NCBI GenBank assembly: GCA_052035235.1
Contig: JBPOHT010000007.1
Coordinates: 49,129-113,128, forward strand
Length of the DNA stretch: 64,000 nucleotides
From: Solimonas_A sp052035235
GTDB lineage: Bacteria > Pseudomonadota > Gammaproteobacteria > Nevskiales > Nevskiaceae
Direction: 5' to 3'
Shown here: one piece after another, positions 42,591-51,224 of the stretch
Layout: the number at the start of each line of letters is the position of its first letter
How positions within the stretch are numbered: position 1 is the first letter of the stretch
Notes under the pieces: generated by a model
What the model was told of the DNA's origin: nothing
The model's database searches: none
What the model saw: only the letters and a program-made list of their open reading frames with translations
Made by a program: the position numbers and the translations under genes

Positions 42591-44012
42591 ATGAAGAAGG
42601 TCCTGCGTTGCCTGCTGTTGCTCGGCACGACCCTGGCTGTAGGCTGTAGCGACAACGATGGTGCCGGCCCGGATGGAACGACCCCGCCGCCGGTGGCCAC
42701 CAAGGCCGTAGGTGGCCTCGCCGCCATTGGCGCGGCGATCTCCGGCGGGCAGGTGAGCCTGCGCTGTGCCGATGACAGCACCTATTCCGCCACCACGGCC
42801 GCCAACGGCAGCTGGATCATCGCGGCGCTGCCCGCTGCGGCGCTGCCCTGCGCGGTCCGCGTCACTGGCGGCACCACCGGTGGTGCCGCCAACACCAATA
42901 CCTTCTACTCGCTGGCGACCAACCGCGATGGCGCCGTCAGCGTCAATGTCACGCCGCTGACCGACCTGGTGCTGGCCCGCGCCGTGGGCGGCAATCTCGC
43001 TACCTGGTTCGCCGGCACCGGTGCTGCTCGCCTGAGCGATGCCGTGGCGGATCTGCCTGCGGCCATCGCGGCCCTGCGCGCCGATCTCGGTACCGCCGGC
43101 TACACGCTGCCGGCACCGGCGGGCACGTTCGATCCGTTCCTGGCGCCGCTCTCGGCCGGTACGCCGACCGATCCCTACGACGCCCTGCTGGATCGCCTGG
43201 GCGAGGCCCTGCGCGACGAGGGGCGCAGCTATGCGCAACTGCGTGCCGACTTCACTGAGCCGGGCGAGGGCAACATCCTGCCAGCGCCGGTGACCGAGCC
43301 GGAAGAGCCCGAGCCGGCCGGGTCCCTGGCCGCGCAGATCGGTGCGGCCTTCGCCGGCACCTACGTGCTGTCCTGCCCGGCGGAGGGCGGACCGGTGACG
43401 CGCACGGTGGTGATCAACGCTGATGGCAGCAGCCGCCTGGATGGCGCGGTGGCCGTGGGCACCGGGCAGGGCGGCACGATCGAATTGAGCAGCTCTGCCG
43501 TGCTGGCGATTCTCATCCAGCGTGCCGATGGCCTGAGTATTCGGCTGCAGTTCAACGGCGATGGCAGCTTGGCCAGCGGACAGGCGGCAACCTCGGGGCA
43601 ATCCCCCGGCTGCGCGGCCGTCAGCGGCAGTGCCAGCCTGGGCAGCCTCAGTGCCTCCACGCTGATCGGCAGCCTCGCGCGATCGCAGACGCTGACTTGC
43701 GGCCCCGGCGCGGCGGGCACTCCGGTGCTGACGGGCGAGACCGCCTACATGGTGGCCGCCAACGGTGCCATGTCCTTGGGCAGCCTCACGGTCTCGGAAG
43801 CGCAGTACCGGGCCGGCGGCTACAACGTCAAGGACGGAGCCAGCTTCCCTGGGGCGGCGCCCGGCAACGAGATCATGCTGTACAGCGCCACCTCCGGTCC
43901 TACCGGGGCTGAGCTGTACCTGACGCTCTACACCGATGCGGCGGGCAATACCGCCAAGGTGAACTACCGCAACTTCACCTCGACCGCGGGCGATTGCCTG
44001 CCCCCGACCTGA
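42591..44012 (+). CDS. Lipoprotein, unknown function
   Basis: The 473-residue protein starts at the ATG after CGGGGGAG and has a lipobox LAVGC (Cys at about residue 18). The mature part is rich in Ala, Gly, Ser and Thr. It begins with a carboxypeptidase-regulatory-like repeat (ISGGQVSLRCADDSTYSATT) and has a second strand-rich region after a Glu/Pro linker (about residue 235, EPEEPEPAGS). It resembles other large cell-surface lipoproteins, but no family is recognised. It ends before a strong terminator. Confidence 0.7.
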   Translation: MKKVLRCLLLLGTTLAVGCSDNDGAGPDGTTPPPVATKAVGGLAAIGAAISGGQVSLRCADDSTYSATTAANGSWIIAALPAAALPCAVRVTGGTTGGAANTNTFYSLATNRDGAVSVNVTPLTDLVLARAVGGNLATWFAGTGAARLSDAVADLPAAIAALRADLGTAGYTLPAPAGTFDPFLAPLSAGTPTDPYDALLDRLGEALRDEGRSYAQLRADFTEPGEGNILPAPVTEPEEPEPAGSLAAQIGAAFAGTYVLSCPAEGGPVTRTVVINADGSSRLDGAVAVGTGQGGTIELSSSAVLAILIQRADGLSIRLQFNGDGSLASGQAATSGQSPGCAAVSGSASLGSLSASTLIGSLARSQTLTCGPGAAGTPVLTGETAYMVAANGAMSLGSLTVSEAQYRAGGYNVKDGASFPGAAPGNEIMLYSATSGPTGAELYLTLYTDAAGNTAKVNYRNFTSTAGDCLPPT

Positions 44013-44030
44013 GCGGAGCGGAGTGTCATC

Positions 44031-44064
44031 AGGGGAGCGGGCTGCGGCCCGCTCCCCTTTTTTG
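44031..44064 (+). terminator. Intrinsic terminator after lipoprotein gene
   Basis: AGGGGAGCGGGC and GCCCGCTCCCCT flank a short loop and are followed by TTTTT. It lies 19 bases after the lipoprotein stop. Confidence 0.92.
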
Positions 44065-44194
44065 TTCCGCCGCACCGGCGTGAGCCCTGTGCGGCGCGTC
44101 TCAGTCCGCGGCCCAAGCGTGCGGCAGCGCACGGATGCCGACGGATGCCGGCGGAATACTCGCAGCCGCTTTTGGGGATTGCGGAGATCGGTTC

Positions 44195-44434
44195 ATGAAC
44201 AACAACAGCATTCGTTGCCTGGCCCTGCTGCTGGGCCTGGGCATCACCGCGGTGCAGGCGCAGGACGAGTCGTCGCCCGGTGTCGTGGGCGGCGTGGGGC
44301 AGGTAGTCACCGAAAAGGCCGAGCGCCAGCAGAACCGCGTCGAGAATGCCGTGGACTACCGTGTTGACCAGACCACGGACCGCGCCGTCGACAAGGCCTT
44401 GAACAAGGCCCTGGACAAGATCTTCGGCCGCTGA
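44195..44434 (+). CDS. Small exported protein, unknown
   Basis: The 79-residue protein has a signal peptide (MNNNSIRCLALLLGLGITAVQAQ). The mature part is a charged amphipathic helix with a repeat of D-x3-D-K-A-L-x-K pattern (VDQTTDRAVDKALNKALDKI). It may coat a membrane or act as a small periplasmic helix bundle. Not recognised. The ATG follows GCGGAGATCGGTTC. Confidence 0.6.
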   Translation: MNNNSIRCLALLLGLGITAVQAQDESSPGVVGGVGQVVTEKAERQQNRVENAVDYRVDQTTDRAVDKALNKALDKIFGR

Positions 44435-44497
44435 GGGCATTCCATCCGCTAGACTGGGTCACTGGCGGATGACAGCGGGGCTCGGCCCCGGACCGGG

Positions 44498-45910
44498 ATG
44501 ACCCTCTACAAGGCCTACGCCGACGATCTGGCGGAGATGATCGAGCGCGGTGCCCTCAAGGCGGGGCAGCGCATGCCTTCGGTGCGCGAAGCCGCGCGCC
44601 ACCGCGGCCTGAGCGTGGTCACCGTGCTGAAGGCCTACCACTGGCTGGAGGCCCGTGGCCTGATCGTGGCGCGGGAGCGCTCGGGCTACTACGTTGGCAG
44701 CCGGCCCCAGGCCTATCCGCCGCAGCCGGCGGTGTCGCGCTCCGCCACCGTCTCCACCGCGGTGAAGAAAGGCGACCTGATCTTCGAGGTACTGGATGCC
44801 GTGCAGCGGCGCGTGGTCGTGCCACTGGGCTCGGCGTTTCCCAGCCCGCTGCTGTTTCCCCTGCAGGGCCTGTACCGCTCGCTCAACCGCAGCGTGCGGC
44901 ACCTGGACCCATGGCGCACGGTCACCGACCTCGCGCCCGGCAACTGGGAACTGCGACGCCAGATTTCGCTGCGCTACCACATCGACGGCATGGAGATTCC
45001 GCCGGACGAGCTGGTGATCACCGACGGTGCGATGGAGGCGCTCAACCTCTGCCTGCAGGCGGTGACCCGGCCGGGCGATGCCGTGGTGATCGAATCGCCG
45101 ACTTTCTACGTGGCGTTGCAGGCGCTGGAGCGCTTGGGCCTGCGCGCCATCGAGGTGGCCACGCATCCGGGCGAAGGCATCGACCTGGCCGCGCTGGAGA
45201 CCGTGCTGCGCCAGCAGCGCCCGGCGGCCTGCTGGCTGATGCCGAACTTCCAGAATCCCACCGGGGCGCTGATCCCGGATGAGCGCAAGGAACAGCTGGT
45301 GGCCCTGCTGGAGCGCTACCGCGTGCCGATGATCGAGGACGATGTCTACGGCGAGCTGTACTACGCCTCCACGCGGCCCAAGCCGGCCAAGGCCTTCGAC
45401 CACAGCGGCAACGTGCTGCACTGTTCCTCGTTCTCCAAGTGCCTGGCGCCGGGCTACCGCATCGGCTGGACCGCGCCGGGGCGTTACGCCGCGGCGGTGC
45501 GTAGGCTCAAGCTGGGCACGACGCTGTCTGCCGCCATTCCGTCGCAGCTGGCCCTGGCCAACTATCTCGAAGGTTCCGGCTACGACCGCCACCTGCGCCG
45601 GCTGCGCGATGCGCTGTTCGTGGAGCGCGATGCGATGATCAACGCGATCCGCGAGTTCTTCCCCGAAGGCACGCGCGTGACGCGGCCGGAGGGCGGTTAC
45701 TTCCTGTGGGTGGAGATGCCGCGCGGCACCGACAGCCTGCAGTTGCATCGCCGTGCACTGGAGCAGGGCATCAGCATCGCGCCCGGTGCGATCTTCACCG
45801 CGCGCGACCGCTACTCGCACTGCCTGCGCCTGAACTACGGCCACCCGCAGGACCGACGTGTGCTGCGCGCGCTGAAGACGCTGGGGCAGCTCGCTCGCGA
45901 GTGTCGCTAG
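44498..45910 (+). CDS. MocR-family regulator (GntR wHTH plus aminotransferase domain)
   Basis: The 470-residue protein joins an N-terminal GntR winged helix (about residues 1-70: GALKAGQRMPSVREAARHRG, LSVVTVLKAYHWLEARGL) to a fold-type I PLP aminotransferase domain. The PLP-binding Lys is in HCSSFSKCLAPGYRIGW (about residue 313), with NPTGALIPD (about 253) and DDVYGELYY (about 284) as cofactor-contact motifs. It resembles the YdcR-type MocR proteins. Such regulators sense PLP-amino compound adducts. A 14-19-14 inverted repeat at 46715-46761 is a possible target. Confidence 0.92.
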   Translation: MTLYKAYADDLAEMIERGALKAGQRMPSVREAARHRGLSVVTVLKAYHWLEARGLIVARERSGYYVGSRPQAYPPQPAVSRSATVSTAVKKGDLIFEVLDAVQRRVVVPLGSAFPSPLLFPLQGLYRSLNRSVRHLDPWRTVTDLAPGNWELRRQISLRYHIDGMEIPPDELVITDGAMEALNLCLQAVTRPGDAVVIESPTFYVALQALERLGLRAIEVATHPGEGIDLAALETVLRQQRPAACWLMPNFQNPTGALIPDERKEQLVALLERYRVPMIEDDVYGELYYASTRPKPAKAFDHSGNVLHCSSFSKCLAPGYRIGWTAPGRYAAAVRRLKLGTTLSAAIPSQLALANYLEGSGYDRHLRRLRDALFVERDAMINAIREFFPEGTRVTRPEGGYFLWVEMPRGTDSLQLHRRALEQGISIAPGAIFTARDRYSHCLRLNYGHPQDRRVLRALKTLGQLARECR

Positions 45911-45929
45911 GGCCTGTCAACGCTACCCG

Positions 45930-46157
45930 TTACTGCCCCGCCATGCGCAGCGCCAGGTGCACCGCGCCGTAGAAGATCAGCGCGACGATGCCGGTCATCG
46001 CGAATCCCAGCAGGATGAAGTGCCAGGGATTGCCGTGCGTGAAGTCGCGCTCGCGGTTGCGCGAGCTCTGCACCCCGAAGAACGAGGCGGCCACGCTGAC
46101 GAAGGTCTGCATCAGCGTCGGCGTGGTGACGGGGTCGGTCGGATGGCGCTGGTTCAT
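45930..46157 (-). CDS. DUF2970 family small membrane protein
   Basis: The 75-residue protein has the DUF2970 pattern: QTFVSVAASFFGVQSSRNRE followed by one or two hydrophobic helices (HFILLGFAMTGIVALIFYGA). The function of the family is unknown. It overlaps the DUF934 gene by ATGA, so it is the second gene of that operon. Confidence 0.8.
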   Translation of the reverse strand: MNQRHPTDPVTTPTLMQTFVSVAASFFGVQSSRNRERDFTHGNPWHFILLGFAMTGIVALIFYGAVHLALRMAGQ

Positions 46158-46645
46158 GTCGTGCTCCGGTGCAGGTGGTTGGGAAGGCTGCGCGTGGCCA
46201 GGGCCTTGAGGGCGTCCTGGGGATCCTGGCCAGCGGCGAGTGCAAAGCTGTCGAAGCCGCAGCGGCGCATCTGCCGCAGTTGGTCTTTCAATACGTCTCC
46301 GAAGGCGCGCAGTTCGCCGGTCCAGCCGTGCTGCCTGCGCAGGCGATGCGCCACCGACAGGCTGCGGCCGTCGCGAAAGCTGGGGAAACGCACCGCGATC
46401 AACGCCGCCTCCGCCAGGAATCCGGGCGCGGCTTCGAAGTCGTCATCGGGTCCGATCCAGATGCCGCAGACGCGGCCGCGGGGGCGCTGTGCCCAGTCCG
46501 TCATGTGCAGGACCGGCTTTGCGGCGGCGGGCGCCGCTCCCGGTGCGAGCCACTGCCATTCGTCTGTTACCAGACGCGGCTGCCCGTCGATCAGCTTGAT
46601 CAGGCGGGTATCGGCAGTGGGCGGCTGGGCGGCGGGGCGAAGCAT
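46154..46645 (-). CDS. DUF934 family protein
   Basis: The 163-residue protein matches DUF934 (VCGIWIGPDDDFEAAPGFLA, AVRFPSFRDGRSLSVAHRLR, ELRAFGDVLKDQLRQMRRCG). DUF934 proteins normally sit beside a ferredoxin-type sulfite/nitrite reductase (cysI) and are thought to help it. Here no cysI is adjacent; the only partner is a DUF2970 gene. So it is either a separated copy or serves another role. Confidence 0.85.
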   Translation of the reverse strand: MLRPAAQPPTADTRLIKLIDGQPRLVTDEWQWLAPGAAPAAAKPVLHMTDWAQRPRGRVCGIWIGPDDDFEAAPGFLAEAALIAVRFPSFRDGRSLSVAHRLRRQHGWTGELRAFGDVLKDQLRQMRRCGFDSFALAAGQDPQDALKALATRSLPNHLHRSTT

Positions 46646-46714
46646 CGGGGCATCTCCGGTATGGCGCCAGAGTGCTCCTCATGCCGCCGTGGGTTAATCA
46701 CCAGATGCCCCGAT

Positions 46715-46761
46715 AAAACCTATAACAGTTATCTCGCCTGTCGCCATCTGTTATAGGTTTT
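46715..46761. promoter_or_regulatory. 14-bp perfect inverted repeat with 19-base spacer
   Basis: AAAACCTATAACAG and CTGTTATAGGTTTT flank 19 bases. The left arm also contributes to an inner palindrome ATAAC-A-GTTAT. It is in the divergent promoter region between the DUF934 operon and the cytochrome operon. It may be a regulator site; a terminator for unannotated transcription is the alternative because the right arm ends in T7. Confidence 0.65.
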
Positions 46762-46848
46762 TTTGCCGCTTCTGCCGACTCATCCACGGGCGCCGACGCC
46801 GGACAATCACCTCAAGCGCCATGGGGCGTATGCGGACGAGGTGGGCAG

Positions 46849-47538
46849 ATGAAGAACCGATATCCAATGGCATGGCTCGCCGTCCTGTTGCTTGCCTGTG
46901 CCGGCGCGGCCGGCGCCGGTACGACAGACCCGATGGCCGAGCGTGTGCAGGCCTGTGCCGGTTGCCATGGCGAAGAGGGTCGCTCGGCGACCGAGTCGTA
47001 TGCCCCCTCGATCGCCGGCAAGCCTGCAGGTTACCTGCACCAGCAACTGCTCGGCTTCCGTGACGGCCGCCGCCAGCACGCGGTGATGCAGCAGATGCTG
47101 GCCTGGCTGTCGGACGACTACCTGCGTGACATGGCGGCCTACTACGGCTCGCGCGAGCCGGCGCAGGTTCCGCGTCCGCCGCAGGCGACGCCCGCGGTGC
47201 TGGCGCGTGGCCGCCAGCTGGTGGAGCAGGGCGATGCGGCTCGGCGCCTGCCGGCCTGTGCGGCCTGCCATGGCGACAACTTGCTGGGGGTGCAGCCGGC
47301 CATCCCGGGCCTGCTGAACCTGCGCGCCGAATACCTGCAGGCGCAGCTCGGCGCCTGGCGCAACGGATCGCGGCATGCCCCCGCGCCCGATTGCATGGCC
47401 GACATCGCGCGGCGCCTGAGCGGCGAGGAGATCGCCGCCATCACGGCCTGGATCGCAAGCCGCGAACTGCCGCAGGAGCATCGTCCCGCGGCCCGCCGCG
47501 CCCAGCCGCTGCCGATCGATTGTGGAGGTGTGCCGTGA
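46849..47538 (+). CDS. Di-haem cytochrome c (c4-like)
   Basis: The 229-residue protein has a signal peptide ending near GAAGAG (about residue 23) and two CxxCH haem motifs: CAGCH (about residue 37) and CAACH (about 138). Each lies in a class I domain with Met ligands nearby (MQQMLAWLSDDYLRDMAAYY). This is the two-domain cytochrome c4 layout, a periplasmic electron carrier. It overlaps the start of the tri-haem cytochrome gene (GTGA), so the two are cotranscribed and probably partners. Confidence 0.9.
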   Translation: MKNRYPMAWLAVLLLACAGAAGAGTTDPMAERVQACAGCHGEEGRSATESYAPSIAGKPAGYLHQQLLGFRDGRRQHAVMQQMLAWLSDDYLRDMAAYYGSREPAQVPRPPQATPAVLARGRQLVEQGDAARRLPACAACHGDNLLGVQPAIPGLLNLRAEYLQAQLGAWRNGSRHAPAPDCMADIARRLSGEEIAAITAWIASRELPQEHRPAARRAQPLPIDCGGVP

Positions 47539-48800
47539 AGATGCTGCTGAAATGGTTCGCGCTGTTGCTCATCCCGGTGTTGGCCGCGTTGCTCTGGCTG
47601 GCCTGGCCGGACCTGCGAGAGCCGCCGGTGATCGAGAGTGCTGCGCCGCCGGCCAGCGACGGGCAGATCGAGCAAGGCCGTTACCTGGCGCGCGCCGGCA
47701 ACTGTATCGCCTGCCACACGCAGGCCGGGCAGGCGCTTTACGCTGGCGGCCGGCGCATCGGTACGCCGTTCGGCGACGTGTTCAGCACCAACCTGACGCC
47801 GGATCGCGAGACCGGGCTGGGCGCCTGGACGCCGGGTGAGTTCTGGCGCGCCATGCATCATGGCCGCTCGCGCGATGGCCGCCTGCTGTACCCGGCCTTT
47901 CCCTACACCAGCTACACCCGCGTCAGCCGGCAGGACAGCGATGCGATCTTCGCCTACCTGCAATCGCTGCCGCCGGTGGCGGCGCCGCGGCAGGAGCCGG
48001 AACTGCGCTTCCCCTACAACACGCAGCTCGCCCTGATGGCCTGGCGCGCGCTGTACTTCCGCCCTGGCGAGCACCGCGAGGAGGCGCAGCGCGCGCCGGA
48101 GTGGAACCGCGGCGCCTACCTGGTCGAAGGCCTGGGGCACTGCAATGCCTGCCACACCGCGCGCACCGCCCTGGGCGGCATCGACATGGCCCGCAACTAT
48201 GGCGGTGGGCCGATCCCGATGCTGGGCTGGGAGGCACCGCCGCTGGCCGCAGCGCAGCCGATGTCGGACGCGGAGGCGGCGGACATGGCCGAGCTGCTGC
48301 AGGCGGGCACCTCGCGCCGCGGCGTGGCCACCGGGCCGATGGCCGAGGTGGTCTTCCACAGCCTGCAGTACCTGCGGAGCGCGGACATTGACGCCATGGT
48401 CACCTACATCCGCAGCCTGCCGCCGGTGGGCGATGCGCCCGCGCCGCGCCAGCCGCGTGTGTCGGCAGCGCGCAAGGTCGAGTTGATGCGCGGCGGCGAG
48501 CCGATCTACCGGCAGCATTGCGCCGACTGCCATGGACAGCAGGGCGAGGGGCGCGACTACGTCTACCCGGCGCTGGCCGGCAACCGCATGCTGACGGGCG
48601 CCTCGGCCGGCAACGCCATCCGCAGCGTGCTGATGGGCGGCTACGGACCGAGCACCGCGCGGCACCCGCAGCCGCATGGCATGCCGTCGTTCGCGCAGCG
48701 CCTGACGCCCGAGGAGATCGCCGCGGTGTTGACCTATGCGCGCGGCAGTTGGGGCAACGAGGCTGCCGCGGTCTCGCCGGTGGAGGTGCAGCGGCATTGA
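47535..48800 (+). CDS. Tri-haem cytochrome c
   Basis: The 421-residue protein (GTG start overlapping the previous stop; ATG 47541 is an alternative) has a membrane-anchor or signal helix (LLKWFALLLIPVLAALLWLA) and three CxxCH motifs: CIACH, CNACH and CADCH. The layout matches the cytochrome subunit of membrane-bound alcohol, aldehyde or gluconate dehydrogenases. No dehydrogenase subunit is encoded beside it, so with the c4-like protein it may serve another donor or terminal oxidase. Confidence 0.9.
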   Translation: MKMLLKWFALLLIPVLAALLWLAWPDLREPPVIESAAPPASDGQIEQGRYLARAGNCIACHTQAGQALYAGGRRIGTPFGDVFSTNLTPDRETGLGAWTPGEFWRAMHHGRSRDGRLLYPAFPYTSYTRVSRQDSDAIFAYLQSLPPVAAPRQEPELRFPYNTQLALMAWRALYFRPGEHREEAQRAPEWNRGAYLVEGLGHCNACHTARTALGGIDMARNYGGGPIPMLGWEAPPLAAAQPMSDAEAADMAELLQAGTSRRGVATGPMAEVVFHSLQYLRSADIDAMVTYIRSLPPVGDAPAPRQPRVSAARKVELMRGGEPIYRQHCADCHGQQGEGRDYVYPALAGNRMLTGASAGNAIRSVLMGGYGPSTARHPQPHGMPSFAQRLTPEEIAAVLTYARGSWGNEAAAVSPVEVQRH

Positions 48801-48822
48801 GCCGGCTGCACCGCCGGCATCA

Positions 48823-49575
48823 TCAATGCAACGTCATCACCAGGGGCGCGCCGCGGGTGATGATCATGGTGTGCTCGTACTGCGCCGAGAGGTTGCCGGG
48901 CGCCGCCATCAGCGTCCAGCCGTCGGCGGCCTCGCGCACGATGCGGCTCTGGGTCGACAGGAAGGGTTCGATGGTGATGACCATGCCTTCCTTCAGCACC
49001 CGGCGGTCGCGGGGATTGTGGTAGCCGAGGATATCGACGGGCTCCTCGTGTAGTGCACGGCCCACGCCATGGCTGGCCAGGTTCTCGATGACACGGAAGC
49101 CGTGCTGGCGGGCCACACGCTCGATGGCGGCGCCGATGCCGTTGATCGGCTGGCCGGCGCGGGCCACCTTCATCGCCTCGGCGAGCGCGGACTGCGTGGC
49201 CTGGCAGAGGCGCGTCTTCAGCGGGCTGCCCGGCGGGATCGCGCGCGTGCCGCCGGTGTCGGCGAAGTAGCCGTCCAGCTCCGCCGAGACGTCGATGTTC
49301 AGCATGTCGCCGGCACGGATGACCCGCTCGCCGGGAATGCCATGCGCGGCTTCCTCGTTCAGGCTGATGCAGGTGGCGCCGGGGAAGTCGTAGGCCAGCT
49401 GCGGAGCGGAGCGTGCGCCCTGTTCGGCGAGCAGGGTGGCGCCCAGGGCGTCCAGCTCGCGGGTGGTCATGCCCGGTTCGGCGGCGTCCAGCATGCGCTG
49501 CAGCACCTGCGACACGATGCTGCCGATACGTCGCAGCCCGGCGATGTCGCTCTCGCTTTCGATCGTCATGTCCAA
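48823..49575 (-). CDS. map: Methionine aminopeptidase, type I
   Basis: The 250-residue protein removes the initiator Met from new proteins using a two-metal site. The metal ligands are visible in order: D and D in LNIDVSAELDGYFADTGGT (about residues 95-106), H in GHGVGRALHEEP-like ASHGVGRALHEEP (about 170), E in TIEPF (about 202) and the terminal Glu/Thr region near EHTMIITRG. Length matches type I without an N-terminal extension. It is convergent with the cytochrome operon. Confidence 0.93.
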   Translation of the reverse strand: MDMTIESESDIAGLRRIGSIVSQVLQRMLDAAEPGMTTRELDALGATLLAEQGARSAPQLAYDFPGATCISLNEEAAHGIPGERVIRAGDMLNIDVSAELDGYFADTGGTRAIPPGSPLKTRLCQATQSALAEAMKVARAGQPINGIGAAIERVARQHGFRVIENLASHGVGRALHEEPVDILGYHNPRDRRVLKEGMVITIEPFLSTQSRIVREAADGWTLMAAPGNLSAQYEHTMIITRGAPLVMTLH

Positions 49576-49650
49576 TGCTCCCGGAGACTGACGGTCATTC
49601 TATGCCGGGACCCGGCACCGACCAGCGGCGCGAGGGCCGCTGGCCGGTGC

Positions 49651-51045
49651 TCAGCCCACCAGCACGATGATGTCGCGCCCGCGCAGGGTTGGGGCGAGTT
49701 GCATGGCGTAAGCCACGGCACGCGCGTCGTCCAGCGCCAGCTCGGCCTTCAATTGAGCGCGCAGGTATTGCTGGACCCGGGCGCCTTCGTCTGCAGAGAC
49801 CTCGGGGTAGCGGACACGGCCGCTGCCCTTGATCCAGGCATGTTCGCGGCGGCGTTCGCGGTAGGCCCCGCTCCAGGCTTTCTGCTCGCGGTCTTCCGTC
49901 GGTTCGTGATCGGGCTCGATCAGTGCGAGGTCCGCCGCGGCTTCACGCAGGAAGGGCAGGATGAAGCCGATGCTGTCCGCGCGGCTCTGGGTAGCGGCCA
50001 CCAGCACCGGGAACATCGGCCGGATGCCGGGCCGCTGCCGGTACTGCATCAGGGTTTCATGGCCCAGCAGGGCGTGGAAATCATTGGCCAGCAGGGCGTA
50101 GGGATGCGGCCCGGCTCCCAGGCTGTGGACGAAGTGCGTGCTCTCCTCCACCGAGGCCCAGTGCCGGAGCGCGGCGGTGCGGGCGTCATCCTCGTCGGTC
50201 ACTTCGATCCGGGCGCCGTGCTGGGTCAGCTCCATCAGCAGTGACAGGTCATCGCGCAGGTCCTGCCGGCGCAGGAAGATGGTGCAGGGCATCTGCTGCA
50301 CTTCGGCTACGCGTGCCACTGCCAGGCTGTGCTGCTTGAACTCGTTGGAGCACAGCAAGGCGCTCTTCTGCAGCAGCTTGGCGATGCTGGCTTGCACGAC
50401 GGCGTTCTCGAATTCCGGCGTGGTCTGGCGGCTGTCCTCGCGCTTGATCAGTACGCGGGCCTGCTCACTGTCCGACACCGCGAGCGGCAGCTGTACCAAC
50501 GGGGTAGGGCGCTGCAGCACCGGAGCAATCGCGGTAAACACCCGCTCATGGAAGCGCGCCTCCCGGCGCAGTTCCCGATAGCCTGCCGCGAGGCGCTCCA
50601 GGGTTTCATGCGCTTCGCCCAGGGCCGTGTCGCCCAGGCGGCGTTTGCGGGGGGCGGCGGTGGGCGTCTCGGGCTCCGCGGCGGGCGCCGGGACCTGGTG
50701 GGGTGCCTCGGGGGTGGCCTGGTCGAGCGCCTCGCCTTCGTTGAAGGCTGTCCAGAGGCCTTCAACGGCGCTCCAGTCCAGCGCCTGGTTGGCGACCGGC
50801 TGCGCGCGCGCATTCCGGGCGGCCCGGCGGAACAGGTCGCGATTTCCCTGGGCCCGGTAGACGTCGAACAGCATCAGCCAGATATCTCCACGGGCGGGCT
50901 GGACCTGGATCGTCTGCTGCAGCAGTAGGGCAATGTCGCCGGCCAGGTCGCTGCCGGACTCGATGTCCACGTGTTCCACATCCATGGTCGGACGGATGCC
51001 GCGGACCAGCGTGTGGGTTTCTTCGATGCCCGATACGGCTTGCAT
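49651..51045 (-). CDS. TrpB-like pseudoenzyme fused to an N-terminal FimV-like helical domain
   Basis: From the ATG at 51045 the protein has 464 residues (a longer frame begins at 51108). Residues 34-105 (LLLQQTIQVQPARGDIWLML, FDVYRAQGNRDLFRRAARNA) look like the helical TPR-type C-terminal domain of FimV. After a Pro/Ala linker, residues 140-385 align by motif with tryptophan synthase beta: QRPTPLVQLPL, VLIKREDSRQ, and GPHPYALLANDFHALLGHE. The PLP lysine motif (HKTN in TrpB) reads EFEN, and the phosphate loop GGGSN reads ATQSR, so it should not be a normal PLP enzyme. Function unknown; likely structural or regulatory. Confidence 0.8.
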   Translation of the reverse strand: MQAVSGIEETHTLVRGIRPTMDVEHVDIESGSDLAGDIALLLQQTIQVQPARGDIWLMLFDVYRAQGNRDLFRRAARNARAQPVANQALDWSAVEGLWTAFNEGEALDQATPEAPHQVPAPAAEPETPTAAPRKRRLGDTALGEAHETLERLAAGYRELRREARFHERVFTAIAPVLQRPTPLVQLPLAVSDSEQARVLIKREDSRQTTPEFENAVVQASIAKLLQKSALLCSNEFKQHSLAVARVAEVQQMPCTIFLRRQDLRDDLSLLMELTQHGARIEVTDEDDARTAALRHWASVEESTHFVHSLGAGPHPYALLANDFHALLGHETLMQYRQRPGIRPMFPVLVAATQSRADSIGFILPFLREAAADLALIEPDHEPTEDREQKAWSGAYRERRREHAWIKGSGRVRYPEVSADEGARVQQYLRAQLKAELALDDARAVAYAMQLAPTLRGRDIIVLVG

Positions 51046-51224
51046 GGTGTATCCCGGAGGGTTCGTTCTTGTTGTTCGAACCGCCCTTGTACTGTCTTTG
51101 CATGACACTTCACCAGAAATGAAGAGTCGTTCACGCGCTGTGGCGCGCAGGAGCGAGGCCTGAGGCGAGGAAATGAAGTGAGGTCCCGGATTTCCGGGCC
51201 GCGACGACGACGGTGGGAACGGCG

